Positions 7,382 through 16,748 are shown, counted from the stretch's first letter. The stretch: 64,000 bases of DNA from Streptomyces sp. MMBL 11-1 (GCF_028622875.1 NZ_CP117709.1:4033001-4097000), one strand, 5' to 3'. Notes: generated by a model not told the origin, from the sequence alone. Program-made: numbers and translations.

Positions 7382-7627
7382 ATGAGGTCGAAGGGGCACG
7401 GGCGGGAAGATCGTTGGCGCAACCGGTGGTGGGCCCTGCCCTTCCTCGGGCTGCTCTTCCTCGCCACGCCGTTCCTCTGGTTCGCCGCGGGCCATGTGCA
7501 GATCGGGCTGTGGGGCCTCGGCTTCGGCGCGGGGTTCATGGGCTGGATCAACTGGTTCAACCGGCGGTTCGAACGGCGCATGGCCGCGATGCGGCGGCGG
7601 ATCGAGGGTGTCGGAGGCTACGCGTAG
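7382..7627 (+). CDS. small membrane protein, two hydrophobic spans
   Basis: 81 residues from ATG 7382, preceded by GGAGG at 7371. A basic, Trp-rich N-terminus (GREDRWRNRWW) precedes a first hydrophobic span (ALPFLGLLFLATPFLWFA) and a second (GLWGLGFGAGFMGWINWF), then a basic tail RRFERRMAAMRRR. The layout resembles a two-helix inner-membrane hairpin protein. It is divergent from the sigma factor. Function unknown. Confidence 0.6.
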   Translation: MRSKGHGREDRWRNRWWALPFLGLLFLATPFLWFAAGHVQIGLWGLGFGAGFMGWINWFNRRFERRMAAMRRRIEGVGGYA

Positions 7628-7686
7628 CATCGCCGGGCCGGTTCGGCCGGTGATCTGGTGCCGGTGGAGGAGAGAGCGGGGTCCGG

Positions 7687-8586
7687 GTGTCCGGTGGGTG
7701 GTGGTGCGCCGGGGTGCGGTGGCCCGGGCAGGTGCCCGAGCTGGGGTGGAGCAGGGGCGCTGACCGGCGGGTGAGTGTCCTCGCGTACGGGGCCGGCCTC
7801 GGGTTCCGGGCCCTCGGGGAGCGGCACTGCGTGGGGGCCCGGGGGAATGTGTGCCCGTTGGGCGCCGTGGTGCCGGGGCGGTCCACCGGTGGGAGGTGCG
7901 CCGAGTGCGCGCGGCTGGACCGGGCGCACTCGGTGGCCGCCGACACGATGGCGGACGACCCACGGACGTACCGCGTGTATCTCGCGTGGTTCGGGCCCGG
8001 CCTGGTCAAGGTCGGGATCACCGGGGAGGAGCGCGGCGCCGCGCGGCTGCGGGAGCAGGGCGCCGTGGTTTTCGGCTGGCTGGGGCGCGGGCCCCTCATG
8101 GCGGCCCGGCGGACCGAGGAGGTGCTGCGGGCGGCCCTCGGGGTGCCCGACCGGATCCCGTACGCGAGGAAGCGGGCCGTGCGCGGGCGGCTTCCCGGGC
8201 GCGAGGAGCGGGCCGCCGAGGTGGCGGAGCTGTACGGGCGGGCCGCGCGGCTCGAAGGGCGCGGCTGGCCCGAGTCGTTGGAGCGGCTGCCCCTCGAAGT
8301 CGTCGATCAGTCCGAGGTCTTCGGGATCGACCGGGCGCCCGCCCCCGTGCGGTCGGTGCGGGAGCTGGTCGACGGGGGCGTCGTCGCGGGGCGGCTCGTC
8401 GCGGCGGCCGGGCCCGATCTGCACCTGGCGGTGGACGGCATGGGCGTGGTCGTCCTGGACACGCGGCTGATCACCGGGTGGGACCTCGCGGCCGTGCCCG
8501 TGGAGGGTGGGCCGGCGGCGGGGGGCGATGTAGGTGTCCCCCTCATCGACATCGGCGGCGGCAGTGTGCAGGGTGGGTTGTTCTGA
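7687..8586 (+). CDS. DUF2797 family protein
   Basis: 299 residues from GTG 7687. The N-terminal region carries cysteines spaced for metal binding (RHC, NVC, RCAEC). The central part has a GIY-YIG-reminiscent core seen in DUF2797 (YRVYLAWFGPGLVKVGIT...RLREQGA), followed by AARRTEEVLRAALGVPDRIPYARK. DUF2797 proteins are conserved in actinobacteria but have no assigned biochemical role. The amidohydrolase gene follows 23 bases later on the same strand, so the two may be co-transcribed. Confidence 0.75.
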   Translation: MSGGWWCAGVRWPGQVPELGWSRGADRRVSVLAYGAGLGFRALGERHCVGARGNVCPLGAVVPGRSTGGRCAECARLDRAHSVAADTMADDPRTYRVYLAWFGPGLVKVGITGEERGAARLREQGAVVFGWLGRGPLMAARRTEEVLRAALGVPDRIPYARKRAVRGRLPGREERAAEVAELYGRAARLEGRGWPESLERLPLEVVDQSEVFGIDRAPAPVRSVRELVDGGVVAGRLVAAAGPDLHLAVDGMGVVVLDTRLITGWDLAAVPVEGGPAAGGDVGVPLIDIGGGSVQGGLF

Positions 8587-8609
8587 ACGTCGATCAGGGG
8601 AGAGCGTCC

Positions 8610-9491
8610 GTGGAGCCGGAGAGCGATGACGTGGTGCGGTTCTGGGAGCGGCTCGGGCTGCCCGGGATCATCGACGTGCACACCCATTTCATGCCGGAGC
8701 AGGTCCTGCGCAAGGTATGGGCCTACTTCGACGCCGCCGGCCCGCTCACCGGCCTGGAGTGGCCGATCACCTACCGGTACGAGGAGGAGCGGCGGCTGGA
8801 GCTGCTGCGGTCGTTCGGGGTGCGGCGCTTCACCTCCATGCTCTACCCGCACAAGCCCGGCATGGCCCGCTGGCTGAACGGCTGGGCCGCCGACTTCGCC
8901 GCCCGGACCCCCGACTGTCTGCACACCGCGACCCTCTTCCCGGAGGCCGGCGTGGAGGTGTATGTGAAGGAGGCCGTCGAAGCGGGGGCGAGGGTCTTCA
9001 AGTCGCACCTCCAGGTCGGCGCCTACGACGCCAACGACCCGCTGCTGGAGCCCGTGTGGGGGCTGCTCGCGGAGGCCGGGATCCCGGTGGTCACGCACTG
9101 CGGGTCGGGGCCCGCGCCGGGCGCGTACACCGGGCCGGGGCCGATCGGGCGTCTGCTGGCGCGTCATCCCCGGCTGCGGCTGGTCGTCGCGCACTTGGGG
9201 ATGCCGGAGTACGCGGAGTTCCTGGCGCTGGCGGAGGCGTATCCGGAGGTCCGGCTCGACACGACGATGGCGTTCACCGACTTCAGCGAGGGGCACAGCC
9301 CCTTCCCGGCGGCGGAGCGGGGGCGGCTGGCCGACCTCGGGGACCGCGTCCTGCTGGGGACCGACTTCCCGAACATCCCCTACCCGTACGTCCATCAGCT
9401 CCACGCGCTGGAGCGGCTCGGGCTGGGGGACGAGTGGTTGCGGGCGGTCTGTTACGGGAACGCCGCCGCGTTGTTCCCCGCTCGCGCGTGA
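8610..9491 (+). CDS. amidohydrolase family metal-dependent hydrolase
   Basis: 293 residues from GTG 8610, with AGGGGAGAG just upstream. It is an amidohydrolase_2-type TIM barrel: metal ligands in IIDVHTHF (residues about 17-22), HCGSG in the middle, VAHLGMPEY, and the catalytic Asp in LLGTDFPNIPYPY near the C-terminus. This group includes decarboxylases and lactone hydrolases acting on small acids; the substrate cannot be told from sequence. It is probably co-transcribed with the preceding DUF2797 gene. Confidence 0.85.
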   Translation: MEPESDDVVRFWERLGLPGIIDVHTHFMPEQVLRKVWAYFDAAGPLTGLEWPITYRYEEERRLELLRSFGVRRFTSMLYPHKPGMARWLNGWAADFAARTPDCLHTATLFPEAGVEVYVKEAVEAGARVFKSHLQVGAYDANDPLLEPVWGLLAEAGIPVVTHCGSGPAPGAYTGPGPIGRLLARHPRLRLVVAHLGMPEYAEFLALAEAYPEVRLDTTMAFTDFSEGHSPFPAAERGRLADLGDRVLLGTDFPNIPYPYVHQLHALERLGLGDEWLRAVCYGNAAALFPARA

Positions 9492-9573
9492 CGAGCCCGC
9501 ACGGCCCGCTTTCTCAGGGAATTCACAGGAACGGGTCAGGTTTCTCTCACGGGTGGCTCACAGAGTGGTGCCC

Positions 9574-10320
9574 ATGACGACGACGACCTCGCCCCAGGGG
9601 CGTACCGAACTGCTCAGGCCGGACCGTACCCCCGTGCGGGTCCTGGTCGTGGACGACGAGGCCCCGCTCGCCGAGCTGCTCTCGATGGCCCTGCGGTACG
9701 AGGGGTGGGAGGTGCGCAGCGCCGGGGACGGGGCCGGGGCGGTCCGGGCCGCGCGGGACTTCCGTCCGGACGCGGTGGTCCTGGACGTGATGCTCCCGGA
9801 CATGGACGGGCTGTCCGCGCTGGGCCGGCTGCGCCGCGAGTACGACGATGTGCCGGTCCTCTTCCTGACCGCCCGGGACGCCGTCGAGGACCGGATCGCG
9901 GGACTGACCGCGGGCGGCGACGACTACGTGACCAAGCCGTTCAGCCTGGAGGAGGTCGTGGCCCGGCTGCGCGGGCTCATCCGCCGCTCGGGCTCGGCCG
10001 TGGCCGTCGGGCGCGGCGAGTCCACACTGACCGTCGGTGACCTGGTGCTCGACGAGGACAGCCACGAGGTGAGCCGGGGCGGGGACGCGATCCACCTCAC
10101 GGCCACCGAGTTCGAGCTGCTGCGTTTCCTGATGCGCAATCCGCGCCGGGTGCTCAGCAAGGCGCAGATCCTCGACCGGGTCTGGAACTACGACTTCGGC
10201 GGCCAGGCGAACGTCGTCGAGCTCTACATCTCCTATCTCCGTAAGAAGATCGACGCGGGGCGCACGCCGATGATCCACACCCGGCGCGGCGCGGGGTATC
10301 TGATCAAGCCCGGTGAGTAG
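9574..10320 (+). CDS. OmpR-family response regulator, apparently orphan
   Basis: 248 residues from ATG 9574. The receiver domain occupies residues about 24-140: VLVVDDEAP acidic pair, phospho-acceptor Asp in AVVLDVMLPDMDG, Thr in LFLTARD, Lys in DYVTKPF. The C-terminal winged helix contains LTATEFELLRFLMRNPRRVLSKAQILDRVW and ends RRGAGYLIKPGE. The stop overlaps a GTG (10313) in the arrangement by which a histidine kinase gene normally begins, but no kinase follows: a convergent serine hydrolase occupies the space. It presumably works with a kinase elsewhere. Confidence 0.9.
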   Translation: MTTTTSPQGRTELLRPDRTPVRVLVVDDEAPLAELLSMALRYEGWEVRSAGDGAGAVRAARDFRPDAVVLDVMLPDMDGLSALGRLRREYDDVPVLFLTARDAVEDRIAGLTAGGDDYVTKPFSLEEVVARLRGLIRRSGSAVAVGRGESTLTVGDLVLDEDSHEVSRGGDAIHLTATEFELLRFLMRNPRRVLSKAQILDRVWNYDFGGQANVVELYISYLRKKIDAGRTPMIHTRRGAGYLIKPGE

Positions 10321-10377
10321 GCGAGGCGGAGCGTCGGCCCCCGGTGACCGCGGGAGTCCGGTCGGCCGCGGCCGGGC

Positions 10378-11541
10378 TCAGAATCCGGCCGCGTACGTCC
10401 AGAAGTCCCGCATCACCCGCGGGGCGGCGGGCCCGGTCAGCTCCATCTGGGTGAGCAGGACGGCGACGGTGCCCGTGGACGGGATGACGTGCGCCGTGGT
10501 GCCGGTGCCGCCGACCCAGCCGTAGCGGCCGAGGACGTTCCAGGGGGCCGCGATCTCGATGTCCACCGCACCGCCGAACCCCCAGCCCTGCCCCTCCGTG
10601 AACAGGTTGCTCGCGGCGCGCTGCTCCGGGGTGAGGTGGTCGGTGATCATCTGGCGGACCGACTCGGCGGCCAGCACCCGGCGGCCGTCGTCGTCCAGGC
10701 CCCCGGCGAGCAGCATCCGGCCGAAGGCGGCCCAGTCGTCGACGGTCGAGACCAGGCCGCCCGCGCCGGACGGGAAGGCCGGCGGGCTGCTCCACTGCCC
10801 GTCCGGGGCGTCCACCAGCACCGGGCCGCTTCCGCCGTCGGCCCCGGCCCGGTAGTAGCCGGTGAACCGGTCCAGCGCGGCGGGCTCCACGGCGAACCCG
10901 GTGTCCGTCATGCCCAGGGGCTCGAACAGCCGCTCCGCCAGAAACGCGGGCAGCGGGCGGTCGGCGACCCGGGCGATGAGGACGCCGAGGATGTCGGAGC
11001 ACGTGTTGTAGAGCCAGCCGTCGCCCGGCTGGTGCAGCAACGGGATGCGGGACAGCGCGGCCATCCAGGCGTCCGGCGCGAGGACGGCCTGCGGCTGCGG
11101 CGGACCCTGTTTCAGTTCGGCGAACAGGGGGACGACGGCGGGGAGCGAGAAGTCGGACGGGAAGCCGTATCCGGCCCGGAAGGTCAGCAGGTCCAGCAGG
11201 GTGATCGGGCGGACCGCCGACACCACGTCGTCGACCGGGCTCTGCGGGGTCCGTACGACCAGCGGCGCGGCCAGCTCGGGCAGCCATGCCGCGACCGGGT
11301 CGGCGGGGGCGATCAGGCCGTCCTCGACGAGCGTCATGGCGGCCGCCGCCACGATCGGCTTGGTGATCGAGGCGAGACGGAAGAGCGAGTCCCGCCGCAT
11401 CGGCGCGGAGCCGGCGAGGCCGGCCGTACCGGCCGACACCACCTCGGTCCGCCCGCCCCGGGAGACCAGGGCCACCGCGCCCGGCATCGACCCCTCGGCG
11501 ATGTGGGTGTCCAGCAGTGCGTGCAGGGAGGTGGTGGTCAT
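10378..11541 (-). CDS. serine hydrolase, beta-lactamase/penicillin-binding-like
   Basis: 387 residues, the usual length for class C beta-lactamase-like esterases/PBPs. The catalytic SxxK is SITK at about residue 58 and the YxN motif is YNT at about 178. The C-terminal strand has GWVGGTGTTAHV in place of the KTG-type motif, as in many EstB-like esterases. No signal peptide is present, so it is cytoplasmic and probably acts on esters or amides rather than cell wall. It is convergent with the response regulator. Confidence 0.85.
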   Translation of the reverse strand: MTTTSLHALLDTHIAEGSMPGAVALVSRGGRTEVVSAGTAGLAGSAPMRRDSLFRLASITKPIVAAAAMTLVEDGLIAPADPVAAWLPELAAPLVVRTPQSPVDDVVSAVRPITLLDLLTFRAGYGFPSDFSLPAVVPLFAELKQGPPQPQAVLAPDAWMAALSRIPLLHQPGDGWLYNTCSDILGVLIARVADRPLPAFLAERLFEPLGMTDTGFAVEPAALDRFTGYYRAGADGGSGPVLVDAPDGQWSSPPAFPSGAGGLVSTVDDWAAFGRMLLAGGLDDDGRRVLAAESVRQMITDHLTPEQRAASNLFTEGQGWGFGGAVDIEIAAPWNVLGRYGWVGGTGTTAHVIPSTGTVAVLLTQMELTGPAAPRVMRDFWTYAAGF

Positions 11542-11746
11542 GGGTCGTCCTTCGTCCGGTACCGCGTGTGCTGTCGGAGGCCTGACCCCCGAGGGGAGTC
11601 CCGCAGCGTGCGACCGCGGGTGGTGGGCCGGGCGCGGCCCTCGGACAGGAAGACGCGCGCCGGCCGTAAAAGGAGGCTTTCGGGCCGAGAAGGGAGACTC
11701 CCGGCCCGCCCGGGACTCATCGGCCCGGCCGCCACCGTCGGCGGGC

Positions 11747-12634
11747 TCATCGGCCGCTTCCTTTCCGTACCAGCAGGTCCGCCACCACCGGCCGGTGGTC
11801 GGAGGCGAGACTCTCCGGTACCCACGCGTTCCGCACCGTGATCCCGGCGCCGGGCCCGCCCTTCGACACCGCCACGTAGTCGATCCGCTTGACCGGGTCC
11901 TGCGCCGGGAAGGTGGGCGCCGCCGGGTCCGCGTCCGTCAGCTCCCGCCACAGCGGGGCCAGTTCGGGGGCGGCGGGCTCCGCGTTGAGGTCGCCGAGCA
12001 GGATCCGCGGGCCCCGGTCCTCGGCCATGATCCGCCGGGTGTCGGCGACCTGGGCGACGCGGACGGCGGGGTCCGGACGGTAGTCGAGGTGGGTCACGTA
12101 CACGTGTACGGGCAGCCCTCGCACCCGTACGACGACCTCGCCGAACCCCGGGGCGGGAGCGGGGGTGGGGTTCGGGTCCTGGGTGGAGAGGCGGGTGATC
12201 TCGTGGTTCTCGGCGCTCGTGATCCGGTACCGCGACAGCACGGCCACCCCGTACTCCGCCCGGGGGCCGCCCGGTTGGGCCGGGTCCAGGCTGTAGATCG
12301 GCGCGAAGGAGACGTGCATGCGCAGCCGCCGCGCCAGTTCTCCCGCGAGGTCCCGCCACTCGCTGCGGTCGCCCCAGTGCCGGTCGACCTCCTGAAGACC
12401 GATCAGATCCGCGTCGAGCGACCGTAGTTCGGCCGTCTGGCGGTCCAGGTCGAAGACGCCGTCCACGCCCGCCCCGGCATGGATGTTGTACGTGGCGACC
12501 CGCAGGGGCAGACCCTCGCCGGAAGAGGGGCGGGCCGTGGTGACGGCGGCGGCGGGCGGCGTGATGAGTGCACCCAAGAGGGATGCGGTGAGCAGGAGTT
12601 GAGGGATGCGAGAGGAGCGGTGACGCAGCGACAT
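11747..12634 (-). CDS. secreted endonuclease/exonuclease/phosphatase-family protein
   Basis: 295 residues. Residues 1-30 form a signal peptide (RIPQLLLTASLLGALITPPAAAV). The EEP fold follows: RVATYNIHAGAG (Asn), DLIGLQEVD (metal Glu), VTHLDYR, LLGDLNAEP (Asp/Asn pair), and the catalytic SDHRPVVAD at the C-terminus. Export suggests an extracellular phosphodiesterase or phosphatase acting on nucleic acid or lipid headgroups. It is divergent from the DHA2 transporter. An inverted repeat downstream (about 11681-11710, CGGGCCG...CGGCCCG) may terminate it. Confidence 0.85.
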   Translation of the reverse strand: MSLRHRSSRIPQLLLTASLLGALITPPAAAVTTARPSSGEGLPLRVATYNIHAGAGVDGVFDLDRQTAELRSLDADLIGLQEVDRHWGDRSEWRDLAGELARRLRMHVSFAPIYSLDPAQPGGPRAEYGVAVLSRYRITSAENHEITRLSTQDPNPTPAPAPGFGEVVVRVRGLPVHVYVTHLDYRPDPAVRVAQVADTRRIMAEDRGPRILLGDLNAEPAAPELAPLWRELTDADPAAPTFPAQDPVKRIDYVAVSKGGPGAGITVRNAWVPESLASDHRPVVADLLVRKGSGR

Positions 12635-12749
12635 GGCTCTCCAACCGGCCGAAAATCGCGCACTTTGTCAGGTCAGCGTCGAGAACCGTACCGCCCGGCC
12701 GCCGCACCGGCCCACCGGCGCGGCCGGGCCGGTGGGCCGGGAATCGACT

Positions 12750-12810
12750 TGTACGCCGTACAGGGCCTGCCTTACGGTGTACATCGATCTCGTCCCATAC
12801 GCCGTACAGC
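12750..12810. promoter_or_regulatory. repeated operator candidate upstream of DHA2 transporter
   Basis: TGTACGCCGTACA (12750-12762) is a palindrome around a central C. Related elements follow: TTACGGTGTACA at 12772-12783 and ATACGCCGTACAG at 12798-12810. They sit 55-115 bases before the transporter start at 12864 and probably bind the TetR-family regulator encoded at 14695. Confidence 0.55.
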
Positions 12811-12863
12811 GACTCCGGAGCCGGCGGTCACCGCCCCGGAGCCCCGGAGTCCAAGGAGCCCGC

Positions 12864-14372
12864 ATGACGGCGCCCGCCGCACAGCGACCAGACCTCGCCC
12901 CCCAGGGGCATCCGCAGCGCTGGCTGATCCTCGGTGTCATCTGCCTGGCCCAGCTCACCGTGCTGCTCGACAACACCGTCCTGAACGTCGCGATCCCCTC
13001 CCTCACCACGGAGTTGAACGCCTCCACCGCGGACGTGCAGTGGATGATCAACGCCTACTCGCTCGTCCAGTCCGGTCTGCTGCTCACCGCGGGCAGCTCC
13101 GCCGACCGCTACGGGCGCAAGAAGATGCTGACCGTGGGCCTCGCCCTGTTCGGTGTCGGCTCGCTCGCGGCCGGGCTCTCCCAGTCCTCGGGCCAGCTCA
13201 TCGCGGCCCGCGCCGGGATGGGCGTCGGGGGCGCGTTGCTGCTCACCACCACGCTCGCCGTCGTGGTCCAGATCTTCGACGACGCCGAGCGGGTCAAGGC
13301 GATCGGGATCTGGTCGACCGTCAGCTCCCTCGGCTTCGCGGCGGGTCCGCTGTTCGGCGGGTTCGTCCTCGACCACTTCTGGTGGGGCGCGATCTTCCTC
13401 ATCAACATCCCGGTCGCCCTGATCGCCCTGGCCGCCGTCGTCAGGCTCGTACCGGAGTCGAAGAACGGGCAGGGGGAGCGGCCGGACCTGCTGGGCGCGC
13501 TGCTCTCCACGATCGGCATGACGGCCGTCGTCTTCGCGATCATCTCCGGGCCCGAGCACGGCTGGACGTCCGGCCGGGTGCTGCTGACGGCGGCTCTCGG
13601 GGTCGTGGTGATGGCCGGATTCGTCCTGTGGGAGCTCCGCGTCCCGAACCCGATGCTCGACATGCACTTCTTCCGGAACCAGAAGTTCATCGGCGCCGTG
13701 GCGGGCGCGATCCTGGTCGCCTTCGGCATGGGCGGTTCGCTCTTCCTGCTCACCCAGCACCTGCAGCTGGTGCTCGGTTACGGGCCGTTGGAGGCCGGGC
13801 TGCGTACGGCCCCGATGGCCCTCACCGTGGTCGCTCTCAACCTGACCGGCCTGGGCGCCCGCCTCGTGGGGAAGATGGGGACGCCGGTCGTCATCGCGGC
13901 GGGGATGAGCTGTCTGTCGGCCGGGCTCGCCGCGATCGCGCTGCTCGGGCGGGGCGGATACGGCGGCATGCTGTTCGGCCTGGTCGTGATGGGTGCGGGG
14001 ATCGCCCTCGCGATGCCCGCGATGGCCAACGCCATCATGAGCGCGATCCCGCCGGAGAAGGCGGGTGTGGGCGCGGGGGTGAACGGCATGCTCGCGGAGT
14101 TCGGCAACGGGCTCGGGGTCGCGGTGCTCGGCGCCGTGATGAACGCCCGGTTCGCCGCTCTCGTACCGGCCGCCGTCGGCGCCGCCTCACTTCCCGCGGC
14201 CCTGGCCACCGCCGACGGGCCCGCCGCCCGGGAGCAGATCAAGGACGCCTTCGCCTCGGGCCTGGAGGTCAGCCAACTGGTGGGCGCGGTCGCGGTGCTG
14301 GCGGGCGGGCTGCTGGCCGCGCTCCTGCTGCGCCGGGCCGAGCGGGCGGAGACGGCGGCGGCCGGGCGGTGA
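12864..14372 (+). CDS. DHA2-family (EmrB/QacA) multidrug efflux transporter
   Basis: 502 residues from ATG 12864, with AAGGAG at 12853. About 14 transmembrane helices are predicted from hydrophobic segments. Family motifs include LLDNTVLNVAIPSL in helix 1, the loop 2-3 motif GSSADRYGRKKML, and GPLFGGFVLDHFWWGAIFLINIPV in helix 5 (antiporter motif C region). It exports toxic or self-made compounds in exchange for protons. The TetR-family gene downstream on the same strand and the repeated palindromes upstream suggest ligand-induced derepression. Confidence 0.88.
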   Translation: MTAPAAQRPDLAPQGHPQRWLILGVICLAQLTVLLDNTVLNVAIPSLTTELNASTADVQWMINAYSLVQSGLLLTAGSSADRYGRKKMLTVGLALFGVGSLAAGLSQSSGQLIAARAGMGVGGALLLTTTLAVVVQIFDDAERVKAIGIWSTVSSLGFAAGPLFGGFVLDHFWWGAIFLINIPVALIALAAVVRLVPESKNGQGERPDLLGALLSTIGMTAVVFAIISGPEHGWTSGRVLLTAALGVVVMAGFVLWELRVPNPMLDMHFFRNQKFIGAVAGAILVAFGMGGSLFLLTQHLQLVLGYGPLEAGLRTAPMALTVVALNLTGLGARLVGKMGTPVVIAAGMSCLSAGLAAIALLGRGGYGGMLFGLVVMGAGIALAMPAMANAIMSAIPPEKAGVGAGVNGMLAEFGNGLGVAVLGAVMNARFAALVPAAVGAASLPAALATADGPAAREQIKDAFASGLEVSQLVGAVAVLAGGLLAALLLRRAERAETAAAGR

Positions 14373-14694
14373 GGACCGAGGCGCCGGGCGGCCGAGGCGG
14401 TGAGGACCGGGTGGCGCCGGCGGCCGATGTGGTGAGGGCCGGAGAGCTGTGAAGGCCGAGGTCATGCGGACCGGGGCTACGGGGACCGGGGCGGCGAACG
14501 CCGAGGCGGGGTACGCCGGGGGCCGGGCAGGACCGGGCAGACTCGTCGACGGGACCGGCGGCATAGCATCGGACCGGACGCGCGTACCGGATCGTCGCGT
14601 CCGGTACGCCGTCCTCCGGCCGGACCCGCCGGGTCCCGCCGTTCCGGCAGGGCGGCTCGGTGGGCCGGTCCGCGCAAGACGAGGAGAGTGCGCC
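14373..14694. other. intergenic stretch without a recognised gene
   Basis: These 322 bases between the transporter and TetR genes are GC-rich and contain irregular repeats of GAGGCGGTGAGGACCG-like units. The TetR frame is open through part of it, but codons there encode low-complexity Gly/Ala/Arg sequence without a plausible start. No clear promoter or RNA was seen. Confidence 0.4.
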
Positions 14695-15585
14695 ATGGTG
14701 TCCGAGTCCGATCGCGGGCCCGAGCCCGAGCCCGATCGCGAGTCCGTGCCCGGCCGTGGACCCGTGCCCGATGGTGGGTCTGTGCCCGGCCGCGAGTCCG
14801 AGTCCGAGCCGGAGCCCGGGGCCGACCGCGCGGACAGTGCCGCGCGGACCAGCGTGTGGCTGGGCCGCCGGGCCCCCGCGCGCTCCCGCAGGTCCGAGTC
14901 CCCGGCGGGCCTGGACCGCAACCGGATCACCGAGGCGTCGGTGCGGCTGCTGGACGCCGACGGCCTCGCCAAGTTCTCGATGCGGCGGCTCGCCGCCGAG
15001 CTGGACGTCACCGCGATGTCCCTCTACTGGTACGTCGAGACCAAGGACGACCTCCTGGAACTGGCGCTCGACTCGGTCTACGCCGAGATCGCACCGCCCC
15101 GCGAGGACGCCGACTGGCGGGACCGGCTGCGGGAGCTGGCCCGCAGCTACCGCGAGCTGCTCGTCCGCCACATCTGGATCTCCCCGCTGGCCGGGACCTT
15201 CCTCAACATCGGCCCGAACTCCATGCTGTTCTCGTACGCCGTCCAGGATGTCGTCCGGGCCACCGGACTGCCCCTGGAACGGCAGACGGGCGCGCTCTCG
15301 GCGGTCTTCCAGTTCGTTTACGGGTTCGGCACCGTCGAGGGCCACTTCAAGGCGCGGTGCGACGCGACCGGGCTGACCCAGGACGAGTACCACCAGCAGG
15401 CGATGGGCAGGATCAGGGCGCAGCCGCACATGCGGCAGATCACCGAGGCGTCGGACGAACTGATGGCGGCCCGGGGTGGGAAGACGGTCGAGGAGATGCG
15501 CGAACGGGACTTCGTCTTCGCCCTGGACCTGCTGATCGCGGGGATCGAGGCGGTGCGCGACCGGACGGGTACGCCCGCCCAGTAG
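14695..15585 (+). CDS. TetR-family regulator (TetR_C-type) with low-complexity N-terminus
   Basis: 296 residues from ATG 14695, with GAGGAGAG upstream. Residues 1-50 are low-complexity repeats of Pro/Glu/Ser/Gly (PEPEPD, VPGRGPVPDGGSVPGR) coded by near-identical DNA units, unusual for the family. The DNA-binding domain follows: DRNRITEASVRLLDADGLAKFSMRRLAAELDVTAMSLYWYVETKDDLL. The remainder matches the tetracycline-repressor-like C-terminal ligand domain. It probably regulates the DHA2 transporter immediately upstream. Confidence 0.85.
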   Translation: MVSESDRGPEPEPDRESVPGRGPVPDGGSVPGRESESEPEPGADRADSAARTSVWLGRRAPARSRRSESPAGLDRNRITEASVRLLDADGLAKFSMRRLAAELDVTAMSLYWYVETKDDLLELALDSVYAEIAPPREDADWRDRLRELARSYRELLVRHIWISPLAGTFLNIGPNSMLFSYAVQDVVRATGLPLERQTGALSAVFQFVYGFGTVEGHFKARCDATGLTQDEYHQQAMGRIRAQPHMRQITEASDELMAARGGKTVEEMRERDFVFALDLLIAGIEAVRDRTGTPAQ

Positions 15586-15674
15586 CCGCGCCCCGTTCCG
15601 TAGCCGCGCGTCGTTTCCGTACCCGCGTTCGCCGGCCGCGTACCGCCGTCTTCAGGCCCCGCGCACCGCCGCTT

Positions 15675-16748
15675 TCAGTACCCGCGTGCCGCGTCCACCG
15701 TCAGGTCGGGGCGGCGGCCCGCCGTCACGGCCTCCCAACAGGAGGAGAAGTCGACGGATACGTCCTCGTCGGTGGTGATCCCCGAGGAGTGCGAGGTGAT
15801 GACCGTACGGGGCAGCTTCCACACCGGGTCGCCGGGCGCGGCCGGTTCCTCCGGCAGTACGTCCAGCACCGCCCGCCGCACCCGGCCGTCCCGCAGCGCG
15901 GTCTCCAGCGCCCCCATGTCCACGGTCGCGCCCCGCCCCACGTTGACGAACGTCGCCCCGCGCACCGCGGCGAACCGGGCGGCCCCGAAGAAGCCCTCCG
16001 TGGCCCCGGTCAGCGGGAGCGTGGAGATCACCCAGCGGGCCTCGGCCAGCACCCCCGTGTCCTCGGCGGCCCCGATCACGCGGTCGAAGCCCGGCACCAC
16101 CCGGACGGAGCCCGGCGCGGGCCCGGACCGCGTCGTGCGGGCGACGCCCACGGTGCGTACCCCGCAGGCGCCCAGCAGCCGTCCGACCGCCGCGCCGATG
16201 CGGCCGGTCCCGTAGATCAGGGCGGTCTGCCCGGCGACGAGCTCCGAGGGAAGGCGCTCCCAGTGCGCGCGGGCGTGCAGGGCGGTGAACTCCGGTACGG
16301 ACTGGCACTCGGCGAGCATCCAGGCGAGAACGTACTGGGCCATCCGCTCGCCCATCCGGCCCACGGTCCGGGTCAGGAGTGCCGGGACGGGCCAGGGGCC
16401 GCCGGCGAACAGCGAATCCGTCCCCGCGTTGACGCTGTGGAACCAGAGCAGGCGGTGCGTCCGCAGCGCGTCGGGCAGGGTTTCGCCCACGCACAGAAGG
16501 GGGCTGTCGGAGGGCGGCGGGACGTCCTCCAAGGGTTCCGCGTCCCGCCCGGTGATCCGCTCCAGTTCCCGTACCAGGCCGCCGCCGAGCGAGGGCGCGA
16601 CCAGCAGCCGGGCCCGCGCGAGGGCGTCGGGCGCGGGCACCGGGGCCGGGACGGGCAGCCCGCACCCGAGGAGCGAGTGGGGCGGCCCCGGGGCGGGCAG
16701 CGGCGGAACGGGCCCGGTGCCTCCGGTCTGTCCGTTCTCTCCGGTCAT
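15675..16748 (-). CDS. D-isomer-specific 2-hydroxyacid dehydrogenase family protein
   Basis: 357 residues. The NAD-binding motif is LIYGTGRIGAAVGRLLGACG near residue 190. The catalytic set follows: Arg in FVNVGRGATVD, Glu in LDVLPEEP, and His in ITSHSSG. It belongs to the glyoxylate/hydroxypyruvate-reductase-like branch that reduces 2-oxoacids with NAD(P)H. The N-terminal 45 residues are Pro/Gly-rich and poorly conserved, so the true start may be downstream of 16748. It stands alone between a convergent TetR gene and the YceI gene. Confidence 0.8.
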   Translation of the reverse strand: MTGENGQTGGTGPVPPLPAPGPPHSLLGCGLPVPAPVPAPDALARARLLVAPSLGGGLVRELERITGRDAEPLEDVPPPSDSPLLCVGETLPDALRTHRLLWFHSVNAGTDSLFAGGPWPVPALLTRTVGRMGERMAQYVLAWMLAECQSVPEFTALHARAHWERLPSELVAGQTALIYGTGRIGAAVGRLLGACGVRTVGVARTTRSGPAPGSVRVVPGFDRVIGAAEDTGVLAEARWVISTLPLTGATEGFFGAARFAAVRGATFVNVGRGATVDMGALETALRDGRVRRAVLDVLPEEPAAPGDPVWKLPRTVITSHSSGITTDEDVSVDFSSCWEAVTAGRRPDLTVDAARGY

